Shown here: one piece after another, positions 11,635 through 19,785 of the stretch
Layout of the letters: each line of letters opens with the position of its first letter
Numbering within the stretch: the first letter of the stretch is position 1
DNA from: Mycolicibacterium psychrotolerans
GTDB lineage: Bacteria; Actinomycetota; Actinomycetes; Mycobacteriales; Mycobacteriaceae
DNA length: 64,000 nucleotides
NCBI RefSeq assembly: GCF_010729305.1
Contig: NZ_AP022574.1
Location: 2,542,001 to 2,606,000 of the forward strand
Direction: 5' to 3'
Position numbers and translations under genes: made by a program
Notes under the pieces: generated by a model
What the model saw: the letters and a program-made list of their open reading frames with translations, nothing else
The model's database searches: none
Told to the model about the DNA's origin: nothing

Positions 11635-11974
11635 TGCCGAACTGGCTCTTGATGTTCTGGGTCTGGAAGTGCTCGACGACGATGCCGACGAGCGGGATGG
11701 TGCCCGCCAGCAGCACGCCGACGGTCTTGGCGATGGGCCAGCGCACCTTCACGGCCAGGTTGGCGGTGAACAGCAGATACACGAAGTACACCCAGCCGTG
11801 CACGACCGCGATCCAGCCGAGGGAGTCGTCGGCGAACGCGTACTTCATCACCATCTCGTAGCAGAGTGCGATCAGCCAGACGCCCGTCGCCCAGGCCATC
11901 ACCCGGTAGCCGGTGAGGGCCTTGCGGATGGTGTCGACGGGAGTGAGCGGCGCGGGCGATTCGGGTGCGGTCAC
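11627..11974 (-). CDS. DUF3817 domain membrane protein
   Basis: 115-aa membrane protein with three or four hydrophobic helices (VMAWATGVWLIALCYEMV, VVHGWVYFVYLLFTANLAV and VGVLLAGTIPLVGIVVEH). The GTG start at 11974 overlaps the stop of lprD (GTGA), so the two are co-translated; it corresponds to Rv1342c. Function is unknown. Its 3' end overlaps the TTG start of the acyltransferase by 8 bp. Confidence 0.9.
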   Translation of the reverse strand: MTAPESPAPLTPVDTIRKALTGYRVMAWATGVWLIALCYEMVMKYAFADDSLGWIAVVHGWVYFVYLLFTANLAVKVRWPIAKTVGVLLAGTIPLVGIVVEHFQTQNIKSQFGIE

Positions 11975-12354
11975 GTATCGGTTCCTGTCGGTCTCTGGAC
12001 GTCGCTGTCGGCCTTGGCGAGTTCGGCGAGGTAGGCGTTGTACTCCCGCAGGGTGACGTCGGCCTCGAGTGGCGCGACGTGCGGGCGCTCCGGGAGGAGC
12101 CCGGCGGGGATCTCCGTCGGGGTGTCCTGGTGATGCGGCACGGGTGGGGCGTCCTCGTAACGGACGAACTTGTAGTACGCGTAGACGCAGAAGCCGGCGA
12201 ACAGCGGCCACTGCAGCGCGTAGCCCAGATTCTGGAAATCGCCCGAGGTCGATTCGAACCGGGTCCACTGCCACCAGGCCAACGCGAGGCAACCGGACGC
12301 GGCGGCGATCACCAACAGGATGAGCGCCGGCCTCCTACGCCGCGTAGTGGACAC
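11971..12354 (-). CDS. lprD: LprD-like small membrane/lipoprotein
   Basis: 127 aa from the GTG at 12354. An Arg-rich N-terminus (RRRRPALI) is followed by a hydrophobic stretch containing a lipobox-like Ala-Ser-Gly-Cys, then a second membrane segment around LQWPLFAGFCVYAYYKF and an acidic cytosolic or periplasmic tail. The C-terminus (DVTLREYNAYLAELAKAD) is the conserved part. It matches Rv1343c by position and sequence style. The N-terminal 20 bp overlap the 3' end of the LAGLIDADG-type gene. Function unknown. Confidence 0.82.
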   Translation of the reverse strand: MSTTRRRRPALILLVIAAASGCLALAWWQWTRFESTSGDFQNLGYALQWPLFAGFCVYAYYKFVRYEDAPPVPHHQDTPTEIPAGLLPERPHVAPLEADVTLREYNAYLAELAKADSDVQRPTGTDT

Positions 12355-13069
12355 CGTACAACGGTACCGCGCTGTCCTTGGGGCCGACGAACTCATCGAG
12401 CATGGCGGTCGCCTCCTTGCGATAGATCGACACTGTGTGGTTGTCAGATCGCGTCCAGGTGATGTCCAAGAGGTCGAGTGCGTTGGTGAACAGGCCGATG
12501 ATGTCCTCGGACCGGTTGCTGAAGTGGTACCTGACGCTGCGGATACCGCGATCGTTGGCGACGACTCGACACCCGTCGCTGTGGAGGAGCCCGAGCACGA
12601 ACTCCTCGGTTTCGCGGTCGACGATCGCCTGCTGCCAAGCTTCCAGCTCAATGCGTCTGCGGTGCTTGCGGCCGGGTCCGTGCTGTGGCAGGAGGCATGG
12701 CCAGTGATTCGAAAACAGATATACGTCTGCGCATCCAGTGCGACGCCAATAGACGCCTGCGCGTTGCCGGGGAAACAGAGCGTCTATCGCGGCCCGACAA
12801 CGGTCGATGATCGCCGGATAACGCTTGTCGCAGGTGATGCGAATGTTGTAGGTGCGCCCCTGGCGCGAAATGCAACCGTCGCCGAGGTACATGCCGAGCA
12901 CGTAGGCGTACGGCCCCTTGGGGAGGGCGTCGAAGTCATGGTCGCAAGGGCGCGCACCCGCGCTTCTCCGGCATCGGACCCCTGGGCGACGACGCCACTC
13001 CCACACAGTTTTCCTCGGAATGCCCGTTTGCCTTGCTATTTCGCAGTCGTTCAAACCTTCGAGAATCAT
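12335..13069 (-). CDS. HTH plus LAGLIDADG homing-endonuclease-like protein
   Basis: 244 aa from the only in-frame ATG (13069). Residues 1-28 form a helix-turn-helix (EIARQTGIPRKTVWEW). Residues 54-66 (YAYVLGMYLGDGC) and 157-168 (FVLGLLHSDGCR) are two LAGLIDADG-type helices, each ending in an acidic residue that could bind metal. The LPQHGPGRKHRRRIELEAW segment is characteristic of a freestanding actinobacterial family often annotated as transcriptional regulators. No intein or intron surrounds it. A strong GGAAGGAG lies 41 bases upstream, before an in-frame ATC rather than the ATG, so translation may start earlier. The region looks less GC-rich than its flanks and overlaps lprD by 20 bp, consistent with insertion. 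Function is not known. Confidence 0.8.
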   Translation of the reverse strand: MILEGLNDCEIARQTGIPRKTVWEWRRRPGVRCRRSAGARPCDHDFDALPKGPYAYVLGMYLGDGCISRQGRTYNIRITCDKRYPAIIDRCRAAIDALFPRQRAGVYWRRTGCADVYLFSNHWPCLLPQHGPGRKHRRRIELEAWQQAIVDRETEEFVLGLLHSDGCRVVANDRGIRSVRYHFSNRSEDIIGLFTNALDLLDITWTRSDNHTVSIYRKEATAMLDEFVGPKDSAVPLYGVHYAA

Positions 13070-13099
13070 GAGCTGGACAGCTTCGAACTCGTCTCTTGA

Positions 13100-13137
13100 T
13101 CTGATGTCGACTCCTTCCGGACAGTGGTGACATCAGA
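13100..13137. promoter_or_regulatory. Inverted repeat upstream of the LAGLIDADG-type gene
   Basis: TCTGATGTC at 13100-13108 and GACATCAGA at 13129-13137 are perfect 9-bp inverted arms separated by 20 bases. On the minus-strand transcript the loop carries GGAAGGAG, the best ribosome-binding sequence near the gene. The element could therefore be a translational switch, an operator for the protein's own HTH, or a nuclease target. Confidence 0.5.
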
Positions 13138-13179
13138 CTATGGGCGCGGTCCGACAGGTCGGATCAGTGAACGGCGCGC

Positions 13180-13185
13180 TAAGAT
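13180..13185 (+). promoter_or_regulatory. Candidate -10 element of tRNA-Leu
   Basis: TAAGAT, a good TANNNT match, ends 10 bases before the first base of the tRNA. That fits a transcript with a very short 5' leader removed by RNase P. No clear -35 was recognised. Confidence 0.4.
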
Positions 13186-13195
13186 CGGCGGGCTT

Positions 13196-13278
13196 GCGCG
13201 AGTGTCGGAACTGGCAGACGAGATGGATTTAGGTTCCATTGCCCTATGGGCGTGGGGGTTCGAGTCCCCCCTCGCGCA
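13196..13278 (+). tRNA. tRNA-Leu (anticodon UAG)
   Basis: 83 bases to the discriminator A, class II tRNA with a long variable arm. The acceptor stem GCGCGAG (13196-13202) pairs exactly with CTCGCGC (13271-13277). The anticodon stem ATGGA/TCCAT encloses loop TTTAGGT, giving anticodon UAG for CUN leucine codons. The T arm GGGGG-TTCGAGT-CCCCC is canonical. CCA is not encoded. Confidence 0.95.
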
Positions 13279-13384
13279 CTCGCCCAGTTTGCGCGACGCT
13301 CGAAGATCTCACTCTCGCGAATCTTGCCCTGGACGTACTGTGCGACGACCGCCAACCGACGGTCATCATCCGGGTGCTGACTTC

Positions 13385-13412
13385 CGGTGCCCCGACGATG
13401 GTCGGGGTACCG
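13385..13412 (+). terminator. Hairpin downstream of tRNA-Leu
   Basis: CGGTGCCCCGAC (13385-13396), loop GATG, GTCGGGGTACCG (13401-13412): a 12-bp stem with one G-T mismatch position. No U-tract follows, which is common for mycobacterial intrinsic terminators. It is 107 bases after the tRNA and may end that transcript or the convergent small membrane gene. The rest of 13279-13493 holds nothing else I recognise. Confidence 0.45.
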
Positions 13413-13493
13413 AGAACTCGGGACGAGCCGGGCGACGCTACGTTAAGACCGCGCAATACGACATCGACGTCGCACCCATGGACGGCAGACGGT

Positions 13494-13736
13494 TCAGGCG
13501 GAAACCTCGGCCGCGGCCGGCTCGTGCGATTGAGCGGTGAAGCAGAAGATGCTCGCCGCGAAGCTGACCAGCGCCACTGCTCCGGCGAGAACCGCGAACA
13601 GCGTTTCGGACAGCCCCCAGCTCGCTAGGGCGAACGCCACCGCGATGATGGCGGTGATGAGGAGGAAGAGGCCCGTCGTCGCGACGGCCTCGTTGAACGG
13701 GTCTTCTGCGTGAGCGGTGCTGGCCCTCTCGGCCAT
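13494..13736 (-). CDS. Small two-helix membrane protein, unknown function
   Basis: 80 aa from the ATG at 13736, which has a strong GAGGAGGAA ribosome-binding site. Two hydrophobic segments, roughly residues 23-42 (TTGLFLLITAIIAVAFALAS) and 46-68, flank a short loop, and both ends are polar. No known motif. It stands alone between the tRNA and a divergent hydrolase gene. The 198-bp gap upstream shows nothing recognisable. Confidence 0.7.
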   Translation of the reverse strand: MAERASTAHAEDPFNEAVATTGLFLLITAIIAVAFALASWGLSETLFAVLAGAVALVSFAASIFCFTAQSHEPAAAEVSA

Positions 13737-13933
13737 GGTGTTCCTCCTCGAAATGCCGAACAACCGGCGTGTTGTCGGGAAATTACCCCCTCGTCAATCG
13801 CTGAAACCTCGGGCAACGTGACTGTGGTCACCGCGATCGCCGGTCGTTGCGCCGCGCACGGTCCGCCCCCTCGGGGCGGCCGTTCTGCGACCATGGTCGG
13901 CATGATCCGTCTCGAGCGGGGAAAGGTCAGCCT

Positions 13934-14815
13934 ATGAGCGACGTGAAGTTCCTGGATCTGCACGGCGACCGGCTCGCCTACCGGGACGAGGGCAGCGGCG
14001 AGGAAGTGTTGCTGCTGATCCACGGGATGGCGGGCAGTTCGGAGACCTGGCGGTCGGTGATACCCCGGCTCGCCAAACGGTACCGGGTGGTCGCGCCGGA
14101 CCTGCTGGGGCACGGGCAGTCGGCCAAGCCACGTGGTGACTACTCACTGGGTGCGTTCGCGGTGTGGCTGCGCGACCTGCTCGACGAACTCGGCATCGCG
14201 CAGGCCACGGTGGTGGGCCAGTCACTGGGCGGTGGCGTGGCGATGCAGTTCGCCTACCAGCACCGCGACTACTGCCAGCGACTGATCCTGATCAGCAGCG
14301 GCGGGCTGGGCCAGGACGTCGGTTGGACCCTGCGCCTGCTCTCCGCCCCCGGTGCCGAATTCCTGCTGCCGGTGATCGCGCCACCGCCGGTGGTCAAGGC
14401 GGGCAACACGATTCGCGGTTGGCTGTCGGCGAAGAGCATTCATTCACCGCGCGGCGCGGAGATGTGGAGTGCGTACTCGTCGCTGTCGGACTCGCAGACC
14501 CGGCAGGCCTTCCTGCGGACCCTGCGCTCGGTGGTCGACTACCGCGGCCAGGCCGTCAGCGCACTGAACCGGCTGTACCTGACCTCGGAGATGCCGGCGC
14601 TGGTGATATGGGGCGACGATGATCGGATCATCCCCGTCGAGCACGGCTACGCGCTCAGCGACCTCCATCCCGGCTGCCGCCTGGAGGTGCTGGCCGGAGT
14701 CGGACACTTTCCGCATGTCGAGAAGCCCGACGACGTCGTCGACCTGATCGACGACTTCATCACCGTGACCACGGAGACGGTCGCACCGCCGCCGGTGACC
14801 GACCCGATCCGCTGA
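13934..14815 (+). CDS. Alpha/beta hydrolase
   Basis: 293 aa from the ATG at 13934, with AAAGGTCAG upstream. The nucleophile elbow is GQSLGGG, the acid lies in WGDDDRIIP, and the histidine in GVGHFPHVE, so the triad is complete. The oxyanion block LLIHGMAGSS is canonical. The family resembles MhpC/BphD and epoxide hydrolase-like enzymes, but the substrate cannot be named. Monocistronic, convergent with the WhiB-type gene with a 6-bp gap. Confidence 0.88.
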   Translation: MSDVKFLDLHGDRLAYRDEGSGEEVLLLIHGMAGSSETWRSVIPRLAKRYRVVAPDLLGHGQSAKPRGDYSLGAFAVWLRDLLDELGIAQATVVGQSLGGGVAMQFAYQHRDYCQRLILISSGGLGQDVGWTLRLLSAPGAEFLLPVIAPPPVVKAGNTIRGWLSAKSIHSPRGAEMWSAYSSLSDSQTRQAFLRTLRSVVDYRGQAVSALNRLYLTSEMPALVIWGDDDRIIPVEHGYALSDLHPGCRLEVLAGVGHFPHVEKPDDVVDLIDDFITVTTETVAPPPVTDPIR

Positions 14816-14821
14816 GCGGAC

Positions 14822-15094
14822 TCACCTCTTCCGGACCGGGTGCCCGTTGCGCTCGGCGAGTGATCGCAGCTGCTTGAGCGCGAACTGGCGGTTGCGGCCG
14901 CCTTCGGGGAGCACGATGCCCGCCCACAGCCCCACCGCTCCCGGCGTCACGCACGCCTCGCGGGCGCACTGCCACCGGCGAGGGCAGGACCGGCACAGTT
15001 CCTTGGCGCCCTCGTCCGCGGTGGTGATCCACCGATCGGGATCACGCGTGCACGGCGCGGTCCACGCGTCTTCGTCGATCGATACCGGATACAT
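14822..15094 (-). CDS. WhiB6-like iron-sulfur transcription factor
   Basis: 90 aa from the ATG at 15094; a GTG two codons upstream is the alternative. Four cysteines in the C-x18-C-x2-C-x5-C pattern (from APC, ELC, RSC and WQC) would bind a 4Fe-4S cluster. GLWAG replaces the usual G-[VI]-W-G-G turn, as in WhiB6, and CTRDPDRWITT plus LKQLRSLAERNGHPVR closely match M. tuberculosis WhiB6. That protein controls ESX-1 and redox genes, but no ESX gene is present here, so this may be a paralogue. The Arg-rich C-terminus should contact DNA. Confidence 0.88.
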   Translation of the reverse strand: MYPVSIDEDAWTAPCTRDPDRWITTADEGAKELCRSCPRRWQCAREACVTPGAVGLWAGIVLPEGGRNRQFALKQLRSLAERNGHPVRKR

Positions 15095-15139
15095 GGCCAC
15101 ACCCCTCCCTGTCGTTTCCTGCGTTCGCTGGCGACTTCA

Positions 15140-15155
15140 CGATACGCGTGTATCG
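15140..15155. promoter_or_regulatory. Palindromic operator candidate between whiB and tetR
   Basis: CGATAC-GCGT-GTATCG is a perfect inverted repeat with 6-bp arms. It lies in the 123-bp divergent gap, 46 bp from the whiB start. A second imperfect dyad (ACAATACATTTGT) follows at about 15161-15173. These are plausible binding sites for the adjacent TetR protein. Confidence 0.5.
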
Positions 15156-15204
15156 CACCGACAATACATTTGTACCGTCGTCCGCGCTGGGGCGCTGCGT
15201 TGTC

Positions 15205-15210
15205 TACGGT
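15205..15210 (+). promoter_or_regulatory. Candidate -10 element of the leaderless tetR gene
   Basis: TACGGT fits TANNNT and ends 7 nt before the GTG at 15218, a third case in this window of leaderless spacing. It supports that GTG as the true start. Confidence 0.35.
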
Positions 15211-15217
15211 TGGCCAC

Positions 15218-15844
15218 GTGGTATCCGACGCAGACGTAAAAACGGGTGGCGAGCCCCGCAACATCGAGCGAATCCGTGTTGCGGCGCTGCGCAGCTTCGC
15301 GCTGCACGGGACAGCGGCGACGACGATGCGCGGGGTCGCCGCCGCGGCCGGGGTGTCACTGGGGCTGGTGCAGCATCACTTCGCGACGAAGGCCGGGTTG
15401 ATCAGCGCTGTCGACGAATACGTGGTGAAGTTGTTCGTCTCCTCGCTGGCCCGGCCGCTGCCGGACCCGCCGGTCGACTCGGTGGCCGAGATCGGCACCC
15501 GGGTCACCACGATCATCGCGGAGCACCCGGATGTCGCGGCCTATCTGAGCCGGGCGCTGGTGGACGGCAGCCCCGTCGGCGCACAGCTGTTCGACACCCT
15601 GCTCGCGGTGGGTATCTCGCGCTGGCAGCAGCGCATCGATCGGGGCGAGGTGCGCCCCGACATCGACCTCACCTGGGCCGCGATCAATTCCATGGTGCTC
15701 GCGCTCGGAACCATCAGCCTCAAGTCCCATGTGGAACGGCATCTCGGCGGGCCGCTCACCAGTCCGGGGCAACTCGAACGCTGGCAGAAGTCCGTCGACA
15801 CGCTGTTGCGAGACGGCCTCTTCCGCCCCGGCCGGACTCCGTAA
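15218..15844 (+). CDS. TetR family transcriptional regulator
   Basis: 208 aa from GTG 15218. Residues ~14-60 form the DNA-binding domain (AALRSFALHGTAATTMRGVAAAAGVSLGLVQHHF). The C-terminal ligand domain shows no recognisable effector signature. It is divergent from the WhiB6-like gene and convergent with the AraC gene, with a 15-bp gap. The dyads at 15140-15175 suggest autoregulation and control of whiB. Confidence 0.88.
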   Translation: MVSDADVKTGGEPRNIERIRVAALRSFALHGTAATTMRGVAAAAGVSLGLVQHHFATKAGLISAVDEYVVKLFVSSLARPLPDPPVDSVAEIGTRVTTIIAEHPDVAAYLSRALVDGSPVGAQLFDTLLAVGISRWQQRIDRGEVRPDIDLTWAAINSMVLALGTISLKSHVERHLGGPLTSPGQLERWQKSVDTLLRDGLFRPGRTP

Positions 15845-15859
15845 CGACCCTCGGTCGCG

Positions 15860-16699
15860 TCAGCCGGCGACTCTCTTGCGGTAGGCGCTGGGGGTCTCGC
15901 CGCTGAAGGCCGCGAAGGCGCGGGTGAAGGAGCTGATGCTGGTGAAACCGACGTCGGTGGCCGTCTGCTGCACGGACTGCGCCGGGGCGGCGAGCAATGC
16001 CATCGCCCGCAGCATTCGGGCATGCAGAAGGTAAGTGCGCCAAGGCATTCCGAGGGTCTCGGCGAACAACCGGCGCAGCGTGCGCTCGGACACCGAGACC
16101 GCCCTGCTGACCTCCCCGCAGGTGACCGTGCCGAGGTGGGATTTGGTGTAGGCGAGGGCCGCGGCGACCAAGGGGTCCTCGGAGGTCGGCAGGCTCAGTG
16201 GAGCCTCGTGGTCGAGGGCCTCGCCGACGAGTGCGGCCAGCGTCCGGAAGAACCCCTCGGACACGCTGTCGTCGTCGGCCGCGCCCGGCCGGCGATCGAT
16301 CGGCCAGCGCAGCGCGTAGATCATCATCTCCCGGATCAGCGGGGACACCGCGAGGATGCGGGCCCGGTCGCCGCCGTCGGGGATCAGTGTGCGGTCGAAC
16401 ATCACCGCGACGGTCTTGACGTCGGGGTTCATCACTGCCTGGTGCTCCAGCCCCGCGGGTATCCAGGCCGCCTGCTGCGGGGGCAGCAGATAGTGCGCCG
16501 AGTCGGTCTCCACCTCGACCACTCCGTGCAGCGCGTACTCGATCTGGTGGACCTCGTGCGAGTGCCAGCCGGTGATCAACGCGTCGCCCTCGTAGAGATA
16601 GCTGCCGCCGAGTGCCGGCCCACCGCGGCGCAGCTCGATGACCGGACGAGGTTTGGCCGCTATGGACAAGAAGTTGTCCGAACGCGCGGAGACGGTCAC
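15860..16699 (-). CDS. AraC family transcriptional regulator
   Basis: 279 aa from GTG 16699. The N-terminal half is a cupin sensing domain (ITGWHSHEVHQIEYALHG). The C-terminal half has two helix-turn-helix units, CGEVSRAVSVSERTLRRLF and a second one ending FTSISSFTRAF, followed by GETPSAYRK. It is divergent from the amidohydrolase gene with only 24 bp between starts, so it very probably controls that gene in response to a small ligand. Confidence 0.9.
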   Translation of the reverse strand: MTVSARSDNFLSIAAKPRPVIELRRGGPALGGSYLYEGDALITGWHSHEVHQIEYALHGVVEVETDSAHYLLPPQQAAWIPAGLEHQAVMNPDVKTVAVMFDRTLIPDGGDRARILAVSPLIREMMIYALRWPIDRRPGAADDDSVSEGFFRTLAALVGEALDHEAPLSLPTSEDPLVAAALAYTKSHLGTVTCGEVSRAVSVSERTLRRLFAETLGMPWRTYLLHARMLRAMALLAAPAQSVQQTATDVGFTSISSFTRAFAAFSGETPSAYRKRVAG

Positions 16700-16723
16700 G
16701 AATTCTCACGGTACTACTGACTC

Positions 16724-17986
16724 ATGAACGCCGACGACCTGATTCTGGTGAGCATCGACGACCATGTGGTGGAGCCGCCCGACATGTTCCTGCGCCACGT
16801 TCCGGCGAAGTACAAGGACGAGGCGCCGATCGTCGTCACCGACGACAAGGGCGTCGACCAGTGGATGTATCAGGGACGTCCGCAGGGGGTCAGTGGCCTG
16901 AACGCGGTGGTGTCCTGGCCTGCCGAGGAGTGGGGCCGCGATCCGGCCGGGTTCGCCGAGATGCGACCCGGGGTGTACGACGTGCACGAGCGCGTGCGGG
17001 ACATGAACCGCAACGGCATCCTCGCCTCGATGTGCTTCCCGACGTTCACCGGCTTCTCGGCTCGCCACCTCAACATGCACCGCGAGGAGGCGACGCTGGT
17101 GATGGTGTCGGCCTACAACGACTGGCACATCGACGAGTGGGCAGGCTCGTACCCGGACCGCTTCATCCCGATCGCAATCCTGCCGACGTGGAATCCCGAG
17201 GCGATGTGCGCCGAGATCCGCCGGGTGGCGGCCAAGGGCTGCCGTGCGGTGACGATGCCGGAACTGCCCCACCTGGAAGGGCTTCCGAGCTACCACGACG
17301 ACGAGTACTGGGGTCCGGTGTTTCGCACCCTGTCCGAGGAGAGCGTGGTGATGTGCCTGCACATCGGCACCGGCTTCGGCGCGATCAGCATGGCTCCCAA
17401 CGCCCCCATCGACAATCTGATCATCCTGGCGACCCAGGTGTCGGCGATGTGCGCGCAGGATCTGTTGTGGGGGCCGGCGATGCGCAAGTACCCGGATCTG
17501 AAGTTCGCGTTCTCCGAAGGCGGGATCGGGTGGATCCCGTTCTATCTCGATCGCAGCGACCGGCACTACACCAACCAGAAGTGGCTGCGTCGCGACTTCG
17601 GCGACAAGCTGCCCAGCGACGTCTTCCGCGAGCACTCGCTGGCCTGTTACGTCACCGATAAGACGTCGCTGAAGCTGCGCCACGAGATCGGTATCGACAT
17701 CATCGCCTGGGAGTGCGACTACCCGCATTCGGACTGTTTCTGGCCCGATGCACCGGAGAAAGTGCTGGCCGAGTTGAACGCCGCCGGGGCATCCGATTCC
17801 GACATCAACAAGATCACGTGGGAGAACTCCTGCCGGTTCTTCGGCTGGGATCCGTTCGCGCGCACCGAGAAAGCCGAGGCGACCGTCGGCGCGCTGCGAG
17901 CCAAGGGTGCCGACGTCGACGTGTCGATCCGGCCGCGTGCCGAATGGGCCCGGCGCTATCACGAAAAGCAGCTCGCCAAGGCCTGA
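16724..17986 (+). CDS. Amidohydrolase 2 (ACMSD-type) metal-dependent hydrolase or decarboxylase
   Basis: TIM-barrel enzyme of 420 aa related to 2-amino-3-carboxymuconate semialdehyde and resorcylate decarboxylases. It opens with SIDDHVVEPPDMF, where His replaces a full HxH, and has the downstream ligands CLHIGTGFG and WECDYPHSD. It is a paralogue of the gene at 60137-61306 in the P450 cluster. Substrate unknown, probably a carboxylated or hydroxylated breakdown product. Divergent AraC control is likely. The 3' end overlaps the sulfatase by 28 bp. Confidence 0.85.
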   Translation: MNADDLILVSIDDHVVEPPDMFLRHVPAKYKDEAPIVVTDDKGVDQWMYQGRPQGVSGLNAVVSWPAEEWGRDPAGFAEMRPGVYDVHERVRDMNRNGILASMCFPTFTGFSARHLNMHREEATLVMVSAYNDWHIDEWAGSYPDRFIPIAILPTWNPEAMCAEIRRVAAKGCRAVTMPELPHLEGLPSYHDDEYWGPVFRTLSEESVVMCLHIGTGFGAISMAPNAPIDNLIILATQVSAMCAQDLLWGPAMRKYPDLKFAFSEGGIGWIPFYLDRSDRHYTNQKWLRRDFGDKLPSDVFREHSLACYVTDKTSLKLRHEIGIDIIAWECDYPHSDCFWPDAPEKVLAELNAAGASDSDINKITWENSCRFFGWDPFARTEKAEATVGALRAKGADVDVSIRPRAEWARRYHEKQLAKA

Positions 17987-19785
17987 TTGAGTCGGCGTAC
18001 CGCGGCGAACGGCGACCACCGCCGCGGTGATCGGCGGCGCGCGTACGGCCAGGGCTGATGTCGTTCCGGAACCGATTCCGCGCGAGCGGATTTGAGCTGG
18101 GCGCGAAGATGGGAACGCAACTCGTGCAGGCTCGGATCGGTCCACCGGTTGACGGCCTCGACGGCGTCGACGGTGAGATCGTAGAGCTCCCATTGGTCGT
18201 CGAGCGGGTCGTTGCGGTACATCGGTCCACCCAGACCGGTGGCCGCGAGGTGACGCACCCCGGGCTCGGTCCAGGTGGCGGGGTCGTCGAACGAGCGCAC
18301 CAGCTTCCAGAGATGACCCGCACCGCCGGGCGCGGCGCTGTCCTCGACCCGCAGCACCATTCCCTCGAAATTGGCGGCGGTGTGCGCGGGGATGCGGATG
18401 CGCAGCGGCGCAGGCACACTCCTGGTCAACTTCAGCATCCGCGCCAGCCCGGACGCGCCGGTGTCGCCCTCGAGCACGTTGTCCCGGGTCATGAGGTAGA
18501 CGGCGCGCGCGTCGTCGGCGTCGGCGCCGTCGACCACCGGCATCAGATCCCGGCCGGGCAGCGGGTGCACCTCGGTGAACGACTGGGCGAGCACCCGCGT
18601 CGTCGCTTCGACATCGATGCCCGCAGCCGACAGCAGCGTCGGCACCAGATCGACGTGGGACGTGGGCGCGGCCACCGTCCGCGCCGGCGACGTCCGGGTG
18701 CCGACCCGGGCGATGACGAACGGGACGCGGGTGGCTTCGTCGTAGAGGTTGAACCACTTCTGGTGCAGCCCGCCGTGAGCGCCAAGGAGGTCCCCGTGGT
18801 CGGCCGTGCGGACCAGGACCGCATCGGCGGATCCGCCGTCGGTGACCGCACGCCGCACCCGGTCGATCGGGGAATCGACCTCTGCGTGCAACCGGTAATA
18901 CAGGTCCCGGTAGGCCTGCGCGTTGCGCCGGTACGTCCGCTCGATCGCCCGCGCGGGACCGTACCCGGAGTAGTACGCCTCACGAAAAGCGATCTGGGCG
19001 GCCGGTTTTCCCGCCAGATCCTCGTCGGCGGTGGGGGCAGGCGGCACGTGCGGCGGGTCGAGCGGGGACGGCCGTAACGGGCTGCGCCGTGCCCAGGCCG
19101 GGAACAACACGATGTCGTGCGGGTTGACGAAGCTCGCGACGAGCAGGAAGGGTCGGGCCGCCTCGGGATCGCAGGCCCGGCGCCGGGCGTAGCGGTCCTC
19201 GAGCCACGCGACAACGCGGTCGGCGATCAGCGGATCGCGCCGGATACCTGCATTGGACAGTTTCGCGCCGTGGGGCTCGGGGCCGACCCATCCGGAGAAG
19301 CCGTAGGGTGCAAGCAGATCCGCGTCGAGGTAGCGGCGCACCGCTTCGGGGTCGACGACGCCGTCGCCGTCGTTGGTGGCCAGCGATTCCCCGGTTGCCG
19401 GGTCGACGAGATCGGCGTGGGAGATGTGCCACTTGCCGTCGTAGTGGGTGTCGTAGCCGGCGGCGCGGAACCAGTTGCCCAGCGTTGGCACCTCGCCGCG
19501 GCGTAGCCAGCGCAACCGTGCATCGTCGTAGGCCTTGCCGATCCCGTCGGTCTGGGTGACGCCGTGCAGGTCCGGGTACTGCCCGGTGAAGATCGTCGGC
19601 CGGCTGGGCACGCAGGCCAGGGAGCCGGTGTAGTGGCGGGCGAAGCACACCCCGTGCGCGTCGAACCATGCTCTGCCCGGCAGGTTCTCGCGCCGCCATG
19701 CGGCGAGTGCCGCCGGTTCGTACGGTGGTGCCGCTCGCTCCTCGTCGGTCATCACGATCACGATGTCCGGTCGCGCAGAGGTCAT
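17959..19785 (-). CDS. Sulfatase (formylglycine-dependent)
   Basis: 608 aa. Cys58 in CVPSR is the site that is oxidised to formylglycine. The N-terminal metal motif IVMTDEERA, the GKWHISHADL block and the RTADHGDLLGAHGG motif complete the alkaline-phosphatase-fold sulfatase pattern. No signal peptide is seen, so the enzyme is probably cytosolic. It likely hydrolyses an alkyl or aryl sulfate ester, perhaps for sulfur or carbon scavenging. It is coupled to the upstream SRPBCC gene by an ATGA overlap. Confidence 0.9.
   Translation of the reverse strand: MTSARPDIVIVMTDEERAAPPYEPAALAAWRRENLPGRAWFDAHGVCFARHYTGSLACVPSRPTIFTGQYPDLHGVTQTDGIGKAYDDARLRWLRRGEVPTLGNWFRAAGYDTHYDGKWHISHADLVDPATGESLATNDGDGVVDPEAVRRYLDADLLAPYGFSGWVGPEPHGAKLSNAGIRRDPLIADRVVAWLEDRYARRRACDPEAARPFLLVASFVNPHDIVLFPAWARRSPLRPSPLDPPHVPPAPTADEDLAGKPAAQIAFREAYYSGYGPARAIERTYRRNAQAYRDLYYRLHAEVDSPIDRVRRAVTDGGSADAVLVRTADHGDLLGAHGGLHQKWFNLYDEATRVPFVIARVGTRTSPARTVAAPTSHVDLVPTLLSAAGIDVEATTRVLAQSFTEVHPLPGRDLMPVVDGADADDARAVYLMTRDNVLEGDTGASGLARMLKLTRSVPAPLRIRIPAHTAANFEGMVLRVEDSAAPGGAGHLWKLVRSFDDPATWTEPGVRHLAATGLGGPMYRNDPLDDQWELYDLTVDAVEAVNRWTDPSLHELRSHLRAQLKSARAESVPERHQPWPYARRRSPRRWSPFAAVRRLNQALASCFS

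Noticed and set aside
12936..13133. 65-codon reverse frame starting at the ATG within the inverted repeat
   Set aside because: It is out of frame with the HTH/LAGLIDADG protein and its product shows no domain; considered a by-product of the strong SD region.
13196..13278. tRNA-Leu as attachment site of an integrated element
   Set aside because: No integrase, no partial tRNA copy and no phage genes are seen in the flanks; only the HTH/LAGLIDADG gene is adjacent.
16700..16723. Operator in the AraC/amidohydrolase gap
   Set aside because: Only 24 bp are available and CGAATTCTCACGG is not symmetric enough to call; any AraC site must extend into coding sequence.
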